This document shows, one piece after another, positions 19,517 to 31,402 of a DNA stretch of 64,000 nt. Both the position numbers and the translations under genes were made by a program. Where the stretch lies: the NCBI GenBank assembly GCA_029945375.1, contig CM057059.1:3472001-3536000 (forward strand), written 5' to 3'. The DNA is from Agaricus subrufescens (Eukaryota > Basidiomycota > Agaricomycetes > Agaricales > Agaricaceae). The number at the start of each line of letters is the position of its first letter. The stretch's first letter is position 1. Under the pieces are notes generated by a model. It made no database searches, was not told the DNA's origin, and saw only the letters and a program-made list of their open reading frames with translations.

Positions 19517-22082
19517 TCAGTAATCATTAACCCACCGCGGCGGGGCATCAGGGTCAGCCTTCGGAATGCAAAACGAGGGAGAGGCATGTGGTGAATCGGA
19601 TGGTCGGATACGACCAGCATCAAGGTGCTCATCAATCAACCTCTTCCACGCCTGTTTATAGCGACGTGGGCAACTGTATGTTCTGGGTCTCACAGTCTTA
19701 GACGGATCCTTCAGGTTGATTTCGGCCTCAATATCCTTTGGCAGTGCCGATACATTGGGCATCTCAGCGAAAATGAGTGAAAACTCAGCTGTTATCTTCT
19801 CATGTAGCCGCCGCAGGATCTCCTCATCAATTATAGAGGTAATGCATTCCTGGATTGCAGCGACCACAGTTTGCACATCTGATGTATGTGTATGCGGACT
19901 CATGGCCAACTTCGTTGCCAGAAGTTTCTCTTTCAGGTCTTCAATCAGAGTCTTTCTGTAGCGGGCGGTCGTTTTCAAAAGACGCCTCTCGGCCACCCTC
20001 CGCTCAGACACTGTTTGTGCAGGCTTACGTGGCTGTTTCTTAACTCCAACATTATCACCTAATAGATTGTAGTTCTGCTTCTTGTCCGTAACGATCCGAG
20101 CTTTGCTGTCAATCACAATTGAGTTTGCTGTCAAAAAGGGCATTCCCAAGATAATTGGACAGGACAATTCATTGACAATTAACGCTTTAACACTACGAGC
20201 GGAATAAGACAGATCGGTAGAGGAAAGGGATAACACGGCGAATTCTTTGAGAGAAGAGCGTCCAGACGACATTGCACCGCATACAGAAAAAGAGTCCTTA
20301 AGTGGGTATCGCTGCAGGCCAAGCTCGCTAACTAGGGTGTCGCGGATGAGGACAACATGTGCCCCACAGTCAAGGAGGGCAGTTGTCTTCACTGGAAAAT
20401 CATCGTTAGGTCCCAATACCGAACAGTCCCAGTAGAGATGTTGACCACGTACGTCACTACGGGTCGTGTCCCCTTCATCACCGAGGAACGCGATTGCATC
20501 GCTGTCCTCGCCAGAGTCATCGGAAGGTTCCTTGTCAGCCGGCACAACGCTATTGGCAGCGTCCTTCTTCTGTTTCTTAGCAGGACGGTCGGAAGAGGCG
20601 GATGAGGACCCGGAGCCACGCTTGTCGCCGCTGGCCTCCTTGCCCTTACTGAAAGCATCAATTTCGGCTTGTGTCGGTTTTTGAACAGGTCGATAGCCCT
20701 CCCCCCGAGGAAAAGGTGCCGTACATTCCAGAGATCTGTGGTTCTGCAGAACCTTCCTACACTTGAAGCATCCATTGAACTTCACTAGGATGGCACGCTC
20801 GTCATCGGTCAAGGCCGGGCAGTAATCGTTTTCAGCAGAACCGGCAGGCTTCTTCTCCATCTTACGAGATCTACCACCGGTCGAGGTACCAGCATTCCCC
20901 ACACCGGAACCTCCCGCATTAACAGAACCAGACGACCCAACCTTGGCATTGCAAATACGTTCCGCTTCCATAAGTGCATCCCAAATCGCTTTCTGTTGTC
21001 GGCGTCGAACGTTGTCTAGTCGCTGCACCTCATTTTCCCATTTAATAGAGTCAGTGATCGTATAAACATAAGAGCCAGAAGGGGTAGGCGTCTCGAATAC
21101 TAGCCTCATGAGGTCCTCGCACAAATGAGACTGTAGGAAGCTCCGGAAGGCCATGTCATCGAAATGAAATGCCGTCCCAACCAGAACAGAATTCTTCCTT
21201 TTCACCCTGGTTGCCCAGTCAACAAACTTTTCACCTTTCTTCATAGAATCAGATTGAAGACTGTTGTAGACTTCTAATTCCCAGTTATCCTGTAAGAACC
21301 GTTTCCGGATCTTGTCCATGAAAAGCGTAACAGTCGTCCCAACGGGTTGTTTACCAGCCTCGATGTTGACCCACTTCATGTGTTCACTATTCGCGAAACA
21401 CCCAGCAATCTTTTTCAGACGTCGCTTCTCATCAGTGATACCTTTATCCTCGAGGTATACCTCCACATAATCCTCCAATTCTCGGAGAATGTAAGGGGTC
21501 AACACCGTTGCAGTAACCCTAGGTAACCCTAGAACTTTTGGAATCTCGATACCGTCACAGAGTACAATAGCGTTACCCATATCGTTGGAGGAGGAAGAGT
21601 CGGAGTCGGAAGAGTCGGAAGAAGCACAGGAATCAGAAAGGGGTACAGAAGGCAACAGCCCAGGTGGTGGAACAGGTGCAGGCGGTAACGAACCAGTAGG
21701 GGTAGTAGGAGCAGCCGGAGCGGCAGGAATAGGCACAGCGGGAGAGTTAAGAGCGGAAATGACACCAAGGCTCGGTGTATGCGGTGTCGTCGGCAGTAAA
21801 CCAGATGTATCGCCCGGTATCACAGGAGTGACAGGTCAGCTAAAATGTCCCAGTACAGAGGTCGGCGATAAAGGTACAACACCAGATGGAGCTGTAAAAC
21901 CAGACAAAGGATTTGTCAGAACGGTCATTGTATGCGGTAAAGGAGTGCACATATGCGCACAAAACGGTAGTATATCGGTATTAGCACCCAGAGGGGCTAC
22001 AGCAGTATCAGATTCCAGCGTTGGCCCGACAGGCCTTGGGATAAAAGTCTTCCCAGAACGCGGGGCAGGGGACTGATGTATA
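19517..22082 (-). CDS. gypsy gag-protease part of gag-pol (two in-frame TGA stops)
   Basis: Continuous gag frame from the insertion point to the TGA at 19517-19519, with another TGA at 21836-21838. It holds a proline/serine-rich N-terminal stretch, a capsid-like region (about 21500-20950), a cysteine knuckle CFKCRKVLQNHRSLEC, and the protease motif ALLDCGAHVVLI, where DCG replaces the usual DSG/DTG. Both TGA codons lie where the family would carry arginine, for example WVNDY-TGA-ELNRN, so they look like CGA to TGA changes. The frame also continues across the DNA element into 41385-41499. Confidence 0.85.
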
Positions 22083-22139
22083 CTGTACATAACACATACA
22101 GCCGGCTGTACAAACCACATACAGCCACCAGTACATTTT
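22083..22139 (+). repeat. left terminal inverted repeat of the 19.3-kb element
   Basis: 57 bp beginning CTGTACATAACACATACAGC. It matches the reverse complement of 41328-41384 at 50 of 57 positions. It contains the 14-bp palindrome TACAGCCGGCTGTA and the repeated word ACATACAGCC. Confidence 0.9.
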
Positions 22140-22179
22140 AGGCAACCTGTATAACTATAGTAGTCATACAGCAGCCTGC

Positions 22180-24200
22180 TACTAGTGGGAGTAGAATCTT
22201 ACTAGCATGGGATGTGAAATATAATAGAATCCTACTGGGATGGGGGAAACATGAATGGTAGGATTCTACTAGTGTGTAAAAACTGTGTGGAGTAGGATTC
22301 CACTCATTGTGTACAGTAGAATTGTACTGATAGAGGATAACTGTATGCAGTAGAATTCTACTGATATGGGATAACTGTGCACAGTAGAATTGTACTGATA
22401 GAGGATAACTGTATGCAGTAGAATTCTACTGATATGGGATAACTGTGCACAGTAGAATTCTACTGATAGAGGATAGCTGTGTGCAGTAGAATTCTACTGA
22501 TGTGGGGTAACTGTGCACAGTAGATTTCTACTGATAGAGGATAACTGTATGCAGGAGAATTCTACTGATGTAGGATAACTGTGCACAGTAGAATTCTACT
22601 GATAGAGGATAGCTGTGTGCAGTAGAATTCTACTGATGTGGGATAACTGTGCACAGTAGAATTCTACTGATAGAGGATAGCTGTGTGCAGTAGAATTCTA
22701 CTGATAGAGGATAACTGTATGCAGTAGAATTCTACTGATGTGGGATAACTGTGCACAGTAGAATTCTACTGATAGAGGATAGCTGTGTCCAGTAGATTTC
22801 TACTGATTGAGGAAAGCTGTGTCCAGTAGATTTCTACTGATGTAAGATAACTGTGCACAGTAGAATTCTACTGATAGAGGATGACTGTTTGCAGTAGAAT
22901 TCTACTGATATGGGATAACTGTGCACAGTAGAATTCTACTGATGTGAGATAACTGTGCACAGTAGAATTCTACTGATAGAGGATAACTGGATGCAGTAGA
23001 ATTCTACTGATGTGGGATAACTGTGCACAGTAGAATTCTACTGATAGAGGATAGCTGTGTCCAGTAGAATTCTACTGATGTAAGATAACTGTGCACAGTA
23101 GAATTGTACTGATAGAGGATAACTGTATGCAGTAGAATTCTACTGATATGGGATAACTGTGCACAGTAGAATTCTACTGATAGAGGATAGCTGTGTGCAG
23201 TAGAATTCTACTGATAGAGGATAACTGCATGCAGTGAATTCTACTGATGTGGGATAACTGTGCACAGTAGAATTCTACTGATAGAGGATAGCTGTGTCCA
23301 GTAGATTTCTACTGATTGAGGAAAGCTGTGTCCAGTAGATTTCTACTGATGTAAGATAACTGTGCACAGTAGAATTCTACTGATAGAGGATGACTGTTTG
23401 CAGTAGAATTCTCACTGATATGGGATAATTAGGCACAGTAGAATCACTATTGAGATAACCAAAAACAGTAGAACTACCTGATGAGATATCCAATGCAGTA
23501 GAATTCTACTGATGTGGGATAACTGTGCACAGTAGAATTCTACTGATAGAGGATAGCTGTGTCCAGTAGAATTCTACTGATGTAAGATAACTGTGCACAG
23601 TAGAATTGTACTGATAGAGGATAACTGTATGCAGTAGAATTCTACTGATATGGGATAACTGTGCACAGTAGAATTCTACTGATAGAGGATAGCTGTGTGC
23701 AGTAGAATTCTACTGATAGAGGATAACTGTATGCAGTAGAATTCTACTGATGTGGGATAACTGTGCACAGTAGAATTCTACTGATAGAGGATAGCTGTGT
23801 CCAGTAGATTTCTACTGATTGAGGAAAGCTGTGTCCAGTAGATTTCTACTGATGTAAGATAACTGTGCACAGTAGAATTCTACTGATGTGGGATAACTGT
23901 GCACAGTAGAATTCTACTGATGTGGGATAACTGTGCACAGTAGATTTCTACTGATAGAGGATAGCTGTGCACAGTAGAATTCTACTGATGTAAGATAACT
24001 GTGCACAGTAGAATTCTACTGATGTAAGATAACTGTGCACAGTAGAATTCTACTGATGTAAGATAACTGTGCACAGTAGAATTCTACTGATAGAGGATAG
24101 CTGTGCACAGTAGAATTCTACTAATGTGGGATAACTGTGCACAGTAAAACTCTACTGATGTGGCATAATTGTGCATGGCAGAATTCTACTGATGTGGGAA
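22180..24200. repeat. left array of 34-bp palindromic repeats
   Basis: Tandem units of 34 bp, each a 16-bp palindrome CAGTAGAATTCTACTG followed by an 18-bp spacer of several types (ATAGAGGATAGCTGTGTG, ATGTGGGATAACTGTGCA and variants). By length there are about 55-60 units. The outer units are degenerate and the central ones nearly perfect. A longer period of about 505 bp is superimposed, with marker units at 22781, 23290 and 23793. It has no coding content. It lies just inside the left TIR and is mirrored by the right array. Confidence 0.93.
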
Positions 24201-24546
24201 TTTCCTATTCTTTTTATCTGGGACTATTCCTATTCTGTATCCTACTCCTATATGTCCTTGTATATAAGTTTATAATTCCTGTACCTAGTGCCTCAGTTTG
24301 AAATTGACCTAGATTATTTCCCTCTCAATACCTATCAATCTGCTAAGCTTTCCACTCTTTGTATTTCTATCCACTTTTGCTCTTCAGGCATCCCAGAATC
24401 TGCTGGAGAGCACAGTGTGCTGTCATGTCACTGAGGTCAATGCCTATCCCTTGTCAGAACCCATTTAGTTCTGACTCTGCAGTTGTAGTCTAAACAATCC
24501 TCACATTTTGTTATATGATAATGCAAAACATCAAAATTCATCATAT
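24201..24546. other. non-coding spacer inside the 19.3-kb element
   Basis: AT-rich sequence between the left palindrome array and the 3' end of the minus-strand gene at 24547. No repeat or gene was recognised. It presumably holds the polyadenylation region of that gene. Confidence 0.4.
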
Positions 24547-26144
24547 CTACAACAACTCCTCTACATTTAGACTGACTCCAAACTTCTCATAGTAAGCATT
24601 GCTAATATGTCCTATAGCTTTCTTCATCATCATCTTCTCAGCTGCTTCCTTGTCTCCTATAGATCCACTGAATAAATCTGTACTCTTGATACCCCAAAGT
24701 CTATCCAGATTTTGAATAATGAAAAGAGTATTTCTTGGATTGAGGGGTTGTGAGCCAAAACCCTCAGTTACTCTACTATCTTTGATGAAAGAAGAAATCT
24801 CCCAGCTCTTCCAGAGAGCAGCACCTACAACAGCAGTTTCAACAGCACACCCACAAGAAAAATGCCCATCAACCTGTTTCCTAGCATTTTTTCTAGTCTT
24901 CATCATTCTAGGAACTGGTACACCATGAATCTGGATATCTGCCATAGACTGAAAACCATCAACATGTGATGTCACCCTGTCTTTCAAGTCATGGTGAATG
25001 CAGATAGTATTACCAGATTCATTGGTAAGCATTTCCAATGTAAGAGCCTGGGTAGTGGTATATGCCTCTGGCAGAAATCCATGATTTTTCCTGACTTGGT
25101 TCTTGAGAGAAGTTGGAATGTATGGTTTTTCAAAGACTTGAGCAGTGAGCCAATCAGTTAAAATTTTAATTCCTTCAGCTGTTTCAAATGTGATTAATCA
25201 GTAGATATTGAATAATATAGAATACATACTGTGGCTGTGTTGCTTTGGTTCAGACTTGGCCTTTTTGTTAGGTCTTGCCTTTTCTTTTCCTTTTTTCAGT
25301 TCTACAATGCCATTATTAAAAAAGCCAATAGAGCTTAGAAGAATTACCTGGTATAGTTACTTCTGAGCTTGCAGAGTCATCATCAGCTTGTCTTTTCAAA
25401 TTTTTGAATACTGGAAATAGTCAAAATAATGTCAAATTTGCTAGAACAATTGAAACTCACAGGATTCTTTATTTTCAGGAGTCAAAATTTTCATAATTTC
25501 ATCAGGACTATCAATCTCCACATATTTGGCAGTTCCAGCATATGGTTGATATTCATCAACATCCTCATCAGAGGAAAAATCACAAATAGCTGGACCAGGT
25601 AGAGTGTTAAGAGGGGTAGTAGATTGGGGAGGCTGAGCAGATGCTAGAACAGGAGCCATGGAAGTTGAAGCATTTTTAGAGGTAGGTGGTGTAGTAGTGG
25701 CTGGTATATTCTCTTCAATTGGAGTAGGGGAATTATGCTGAGATTGGGTAAAAGCTGAAGTTGAGACCTCATCAGTTACAGCAGACACTGAGGCTGCATC
25801 AGTTGTAGCCTCATCTTCATACAGGCTTTGCAGTAGCTCTTGAATATTATCCAGGTGCTTTTTCCTGTTTGCAATAGTCATAGTTATAGACTTTATATTT
25901 TCTAAAGATATTCATTCATTGTTTCAATAAATATCTAGATAACCATAAAAAATAACATACTTCGACTCTTGGCAGTCTTTTTCCTTGCCTGAGCAAGTTT
26001 CAACTGATCTTGTTGGTATTTGATAATGGCAAGTAAAGTCTTTTCTTCTTCCTTCAATTGTAAAAAGGCTAACAATCACTGTCAGTAATCATGATTAGAT
26101 ATAATCATTTGATACTGACTGTATTGAGTCAGGGTTGAAGACAT
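24547..26144 (-). CDS. element gene A: unknown 446-aa protein
   Basis: Six exons: 26144-26120, 26068-25961, 25901-25461, 25410-25348, 25301-25230 and 25178-24547. They sum to 1341 nt, 447 codons, with introns of about 45-60 nt. The N-terminal part is Lys/Glu-rich and probably coiled (LKEEEKTLLAIIKYQQDQLK). A long Ser/Thr/Pro-rich acidic linker follows, then a basic stretch KKGKEKARPNKKAKSE that looks like a nuclear localisation signal. The C-terminal domain of about 210 residues includes GHFSCGCAVETAVVGAALWKSW and IQNLDRLWGIKSTDLFSG. I do not recognise the family. Its position in the transposon and likely nuclear import suggest an accessory transposition or regulatory role (inference). Confidence 0.75.
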
Positions 26145-26589
26145 GTTGAGTAGACAAGGCTTTTTTCCAAGAGCAAGTAAAATAGCACTGAGGGGTTAGT
26201 TGAATTCTACTGACTAACAGGTATTTAAGCAATTTCATTATACCCTATGTGAGCAAACTGTGGATGGCATCAGTAGCTGTGCTTGGGAAATTAATTTAGC
26301 CAGAGAAGCAAGCTAGCAGTCCCAGGAATTTGGTATATACAGTAGGACTTACAGCATGTCTACAAGATTGACAGCATGATTGTGACATGCAGGGATGGTG
26401 GTGTGACAGTGGTAAAACTATTCTACAGAAACCATATGGCTTAAATTAACATTGAAGGGTTCTACTTTGACAAAAGCATCATATTCAAGTATTTTATGAT
26501 TTTGTGTACACTGATTACAACATGACTTTGTTGTGTATCATGTCAGCAAGGTGTGAGGATCAAGAAATAGAAATAGATATGTACACTTA
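26145..26589. other. upstream region of element gene A
   Basis: No gene is seen. A single copy of a repeat-like word (GAATTCTACTGAC at about 26200), related to the palindrome of the terminal arrays, lies just upstream of the start of gene A. It could be a transposase or regulator contact site; this is a guess from the sequence likeness only. Confidence 0.35.
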
Positions 26590-28440
26590 ATGCCTTCATT
26601 ATGGGATTACTTTGATGTTCGGGACGCAGCCCTGATCAATGGTATAGCCATGACCTTGTATTTTAGCCTGTACATGGACTGAGTGCAGTAACGGTATGAC
26701 AGTGCCTTGACATTGCGAGGTGCAATGGCTGTGATCAGATGCCTACTGATCATGGCACAGTTTTGTCATGTGTAGTGCATCAAGACGACTGTCAATGAAG
26801 TGCAAACACTTACACTCTTCATTGCGGGATTGCTTTGACAGTCAGGAGGCAATAGCCCTGATTAATGGCATGATGGCAGAATAATGGCGTGGCCGTTGTG
26901 GCAGCGGCCTTGTATTTTAGCTTGCACATGTCCGCGATCTTTTTTTTCCTATAATCAACGCATGGCCGTGATTTTTTTTTCTCCTATAATCAGCGCATGG
27001 CCGCGATCTTGCTTTGGCCCGCTCATGGACCAAGTACGTCAATGGGCGTGGTCCTGCCGTGATCAGATGCCCACTGATCACGGCAACAACCTTGTCGTGC
27101 ATTGTGTCTCGAGATGCGTGTCAGTGAGGTGCGAAAATCAAGAAATGATCACGTACACTTACGAATTTCATCTCGGGATTTGGTTGACATTCGGGATGCA
27201 ACGGCCCTGATAGATGGCAAAATGAGATGATAATGGCATTGTGTCTGCGATAGCCGTGCGCATGGCTACGGTCTTGCTTTTGGCCCGCGCATGGACCAAG
27301 TACGTCGATGGGCGTGGTCTTGCTGTGATTAGATGCTCGCTGATCACGGCACGACTTTGTCGTGCATCGCGTCTCAAGATGGGTGTGCGCTCAGTGCAAA
27401 AATCAAGAAATGAGTACGTACATTTACGACTTTCATTTCGGGATTGGTTTGACATTCGGGATGCAACGGCCCTGATCGATGGCAAAGTGAGGTGATAATG
27501 GCATTGTGTCTGCGATAGCCGTGCGCGTGGCTACGATCTTGCTTTTGGCCTGCGCATGGACCGAGGGATCGATGGGCGTGGTCTGCTGTGATCAGATGCT
27601 CGCTGATCACGGCACGACTTTGTCGTGCATCGCGTCTCAAGATGGGTGTGCGCTCGGTGCAAAAATCAAGAAATGAGTACGTACATTTACGACTTTCATT
27701 TCGGGATTGGTTTGACATTCGGGATGCAACGGCCCTGATCGATGGCAAAATAAGATGATAATGGCATTGTGTCTGCGATAGCCGTGCGCGTGGCTACGAT
27801 CTTGCTTTTGGCCTGCGCATGGACCGAGTGGATCGATGGGCGTGGTCTTGCTGTGATCAGATGCTCGCTGATCACGGCGCGACTTTGTCGTGCATCGCGT
27901 CTCAAGATGGGTGTGCGCTCAGTGCAAAAATCAAGAAATGAGTACGTACATTTACGACTTTCATTTCGGGATCGGTTTGACATTCGGGATGCAACGCCCT
28001 GATCGATGGCAAAGTGAGGTGATAATGGCATTGTGTCTGCGATAGCCGTGCGCGTGGCTACGATCTTGCTTTTGGCCTGCGCATGGACCGAGTGGATCGA
28101 TGGGCGTGGTCTTGCTGTGATCAGATGCTCGCTGATCACGGCGCGACTTTGTCGTGCATCGCGTCTCAAGATGGGTGTGCGCTCAGTGCAAAAACCAATG
28201 AATACGTACATTTACGACTTTCATTTCGGGATCGGTTTGACGTCCAGGATGCAATGGCCCTGATCAATGGCAAAATGATGACATGATAATGGCATGTTGT
28301 CTGCGATAGCCGTGCGCATGGCCGCGATGTTGCGTTTGGCCTGTGCACGGACCAAGTCCAGTGACGGCTTGACGATGGCGTGGCATCGTGAGCTGCGATG
28401 GCCGCAATCAGGGGCAAGGGAAACGAAACGTAGGCGACTG
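26590..28440. repeat. 264-bp tandem repeat array
   Basis: Units of about 264 bp. Anchor words at 27186, 27451, 27714, 27979 and 28239 give spacings of 265, 263, 265 and 260, with more divergent units on the left from about 26600 and a partial one on the right. Each unit contains a hairpin GTGATCAG-7 nt-CTGATCAC (for example 27853-27875) and GC-rich wording unlike the rest of the element. The repeated open frames of 80-170 codons in it are by-products of the repetition. Confidence 0.9.
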
Positions 28441-31206
28441 TTTTGGTATAGGTCAAAGCTTAGCATCATTGATTGTCACACCGGGTAACAAGGTACAATG
28501 ACACATTGATTCGGGTACAAAGGCATTTTCTTCGGCTGCCTTCCATTCTTTCAATGAAAATGTTAGTAGGTTGTCACCGCTCTAATCTTCATAATGGTGG
28601 CCTTTGAGGGAGATTTAACTTCATGCGGGCCGCTCATATGTTTGTTACTGCTTTAGTTCTTCATAAGTGTCGCTTTGAATTCAAATCGAAATGCATCCTG
28701 TCGATGTTATTGTTTTTGCGCGAGCACACGCAGGCCCTACCCTGAACTGTCAATGGAGTTCGGGACAGTCTGCCGGCAAGGCAACTGCTGCCGAACACCG
28801 CTAGCCTTTTTGGGTACTAAAGCCTTGATGGTGTCTGGCGACTATCCGTTCACAGCGTTCGCTTATCGCATGCTGGGACGGTTGATACCTGGGTGGTTTC
28901 GAGTGTTCGAGGACCACATGGATGATGCTCTGCGAGTGAAGAAAGTTGCGAACAGAGTGAGTGTTATGATTTTGTGTTGTCGTCCATATCGCGCTCACTT
29001 CCCTGGCTTGGCGTGCGGGACGCTGACAGCTGCAATGGGTCCCTGCCACGACCCTGCCTCAACTTTACAGCGATTGCAGGGCAATGAAATGATCCGTGCT
29101 GTTATCAATGGCGCTCCCCGCACGCAATAAATAGAACAGTGCATCGTCGAGTAGGCCTTTTCCTCGCCTTTCATTCCTCTTCCCTCAGATCGTTCGCAGT
29201 TCTATCCCCCTTCTTGTCGTCGTTTCGACTGAGTACGGTCGAGTTGCGGTTAGGCGCCCCCGCAATGAGGCTTGGAAAAGGCATGTCGACTTCGTAGATT
29301 GGGTGCGATTGGAACACCCTTGGCCTGTTTGGCCGAGGTTCTTCAGCCTCTCCGACTGCTCACAGACCCGCTTGACCTCTGTGCCAGCTGTGGTGTGAGC
29401 GTGGGGATGTCCTCACCATGGGCTGCGTCAACGTGCGCTGACCGTGCCTCTCGCTTTGGCGGAGGGATCGTGAGGAGTTCGCAGAAGCGCTTACGATTCT
29501 CGAGTCTCCCACCATTTCTGCTTTGTCATGCTCTCGCGATGGAGGAACTTCTTGGAGACTTGGTGCGCCATCGTTTGTTCTATCCCACACCGTTTATTGC
29601 AACTATCTAACACAGACATAGTCTTTTAATGTCTATCGCTTTACCTGTGTGCGCTATCACTTTTCACGTGTGCGCTATCGCTTTTCATGTGTGCGCTGTC
29701 AGTTTACCTGTGCGCTATCACTTTACCTGTGTGCGCTGTCAGTTTACCTGTGTGCGCTATCGCTTTTTCTGTGTTTGTTATTGCTTTACCTGTGCGTTTT
29801 CATTGATGCTATCCTGTATCCCCACTCAATCTCTCAGAAATTTACTGGTCTGTCATGGTCTACCCGGTTGTAGACTTCCTTTTTTCCTGTAGGTATTGAT
29901 ATCCTCCCCGCCTATCCATCACATGCCCTCTCTTCACTCTCTTGCTCCAGTATTGCAGTGTGTTGAAGGAACATGTTGGGACTTTGGTAGGCCATTCTTA
30001 ACACTACCACGTGCACTATACTTGCATCTCTCTCACTCATTGTAGTTTTTTAGTGTTTGTTCGGTCTCTGCTTTCGTCTTATCCGTCACACACCCTCCTC
30101 CCCTCACTCTCTTACCCCATATTGCCATGATGTGTTGCGACTTTGGTAGGCTATCCTTTATGCTACTGTGTGCGCCTTACTTGCATCTCTCACTCATTTG
30201 TAGTTTTTTAGTGTTTGTTCAGTGTTTGATTTTGTTCATCTATTTGGCATTCTCCTTTGTGTTCATGGAGATATCCGCCACTGATAGAATACCATGTCCT
30301 TGTGTTCATGTCGGTACTCATTCTATTATTTGTGTGTGTGGATCTCATCTCATCCTCATATAAAGCATCTGGTGTCATCATGGACACACTCTACACCAAC
30401 GTTTTGGTGTCCCTCTATCTTTTGAGGTTTGTCATTGATCTACATGTGTTTGTCTTACTCACGCGTTACAGGTTCTTGTCTCCCTTTGCTATGCTCTTGG
30501 GATTATATACTGCCTTGCTCAGTGAACTGGTGTTGTCAGTGGCACCCCTTACATTTGTGAACTCCATTACTGACCATGTGTCATAAAGTATCTTCGTAGC
30601 ATTTGACTCACTCAGCATTACTTATGCCTTGTTGTACCTCTACACTGTGTGAGTCTGCCTTCTGTGATCCAGGTTGATTCTATTGCTTTACTCATGATGT
30701 ATACTTGACAGATCTTATTCCTCGCATGTGCCACTCTACTTTTCCCACCATCTGTATCATTTGTATGCTGCATCTTTTCGGTGAGTGCTACCTCTTGTAT
30801 GATATACTTAGTAATGCCCAACCTTCTATGCTAGACTATGTCATTCTCTGTCATTATTGTGTCACGGCTATATAAGGTACATGTCTGATTTACTTTTGAC
30901 CCATACTCAATATGCTTGTAGGTGGGCGTATTTTACTGCAAGATGATCTGCTATGTTTTGTCTTACTTTGTAAGTATCCTCTCTGTGAATGTATTAAGTT
31001 GTACTTACTATTTATTGTTACTCAGTCATTTGTATATCATATGTACTTGTTTGTTACTTACATTGTATTCTTCTTATATGTAGTTATATGACCTGAGACA
31101 GGAGGGCCCGCCTGTTTCATGCCATGTAACTTTTTTTTAGTGTAGTGTTTTCAATTTTTAACTTGCAATCCTCATGTAACAATGCATATATATTATCATG
31201 AATAGA
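28441..31206. other. long non-coding middle of the 19.3-kb element
   Basis: About 2.8 kb with no supported gene. It holds a minisatellite (29633-29803) and an imperfect duplication of about 170 bp (29910-30080 against 30080-30235, sharing TTGCATCTCTC and TAGTTTTTTAGTGTTTGTTC). Open frames such as 28675-29130 lack splice structure or any recognisable motif. The stretch from 30240 on is pyrimidine-rich in the style of an untranslated or intron-derived region. Confidence 0.4.
29633..29803. repeat. 21-bp minisatellite
   Basis: About eight degenerate units of the type TTTACCTGTGTGCGCTATCA, period about 20-21 bp, alternating CGCTATC and CGCTGTC. No coding meaning is evident. Confidence 0.75.
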
Positions 31207-31297
31207 GGGGAAACCCTGTCAGTCTGATTTTATAAGGGGAAACTCTGTCAGTTTGATTTTATAAGGGTAAAAACTTAGTCAATTTCATTTTATGAGG
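31207..31297. repeat. three 29-bp direct repeats upstream of element gene B
   Basis: Units GGGGAAACCCTGTCAGTCTG..., GGGGAAACTCTGTCAGTTTG... and a weaker third begin at 31207, 31236 and 31265 and end in ATTTTATAAG-like words. They lie about 100-200 bp before the start codon of the gene at 31403, so they may belong to its promoter (inference). Confidence 0.6.
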
Positions 31298-31402
31298 ACC
31301 CAGGTAATCCAAACATGTTTGCTCATGTGATTTTACAGATCTGACCATATATAAGATGAAAAACTTTTGAACACCCATCATTCTTTCTTGCTTCTGCCCA
31401 CC

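Noticed and set aside
22180..24200. CRISPR-like array (34-bp repeats with a palindrome)
   Set aside because: The units are contiguous, the 'spacers' are only a few repeated types, there are no cas genes, and the genome is fungal.
26880..28290. Repeated open frames of 76-171 codons on both strands
   Set aside because: They are by-products of the 264-bp tandem repeat, occur on both strands and have no splice or start context.
28675..29130. 151-codon plus-strand frame in the element middle
   Set aside because: No motif, no intron signals and no likeness to anything recognised; such a length can occur by chance in this GC range.
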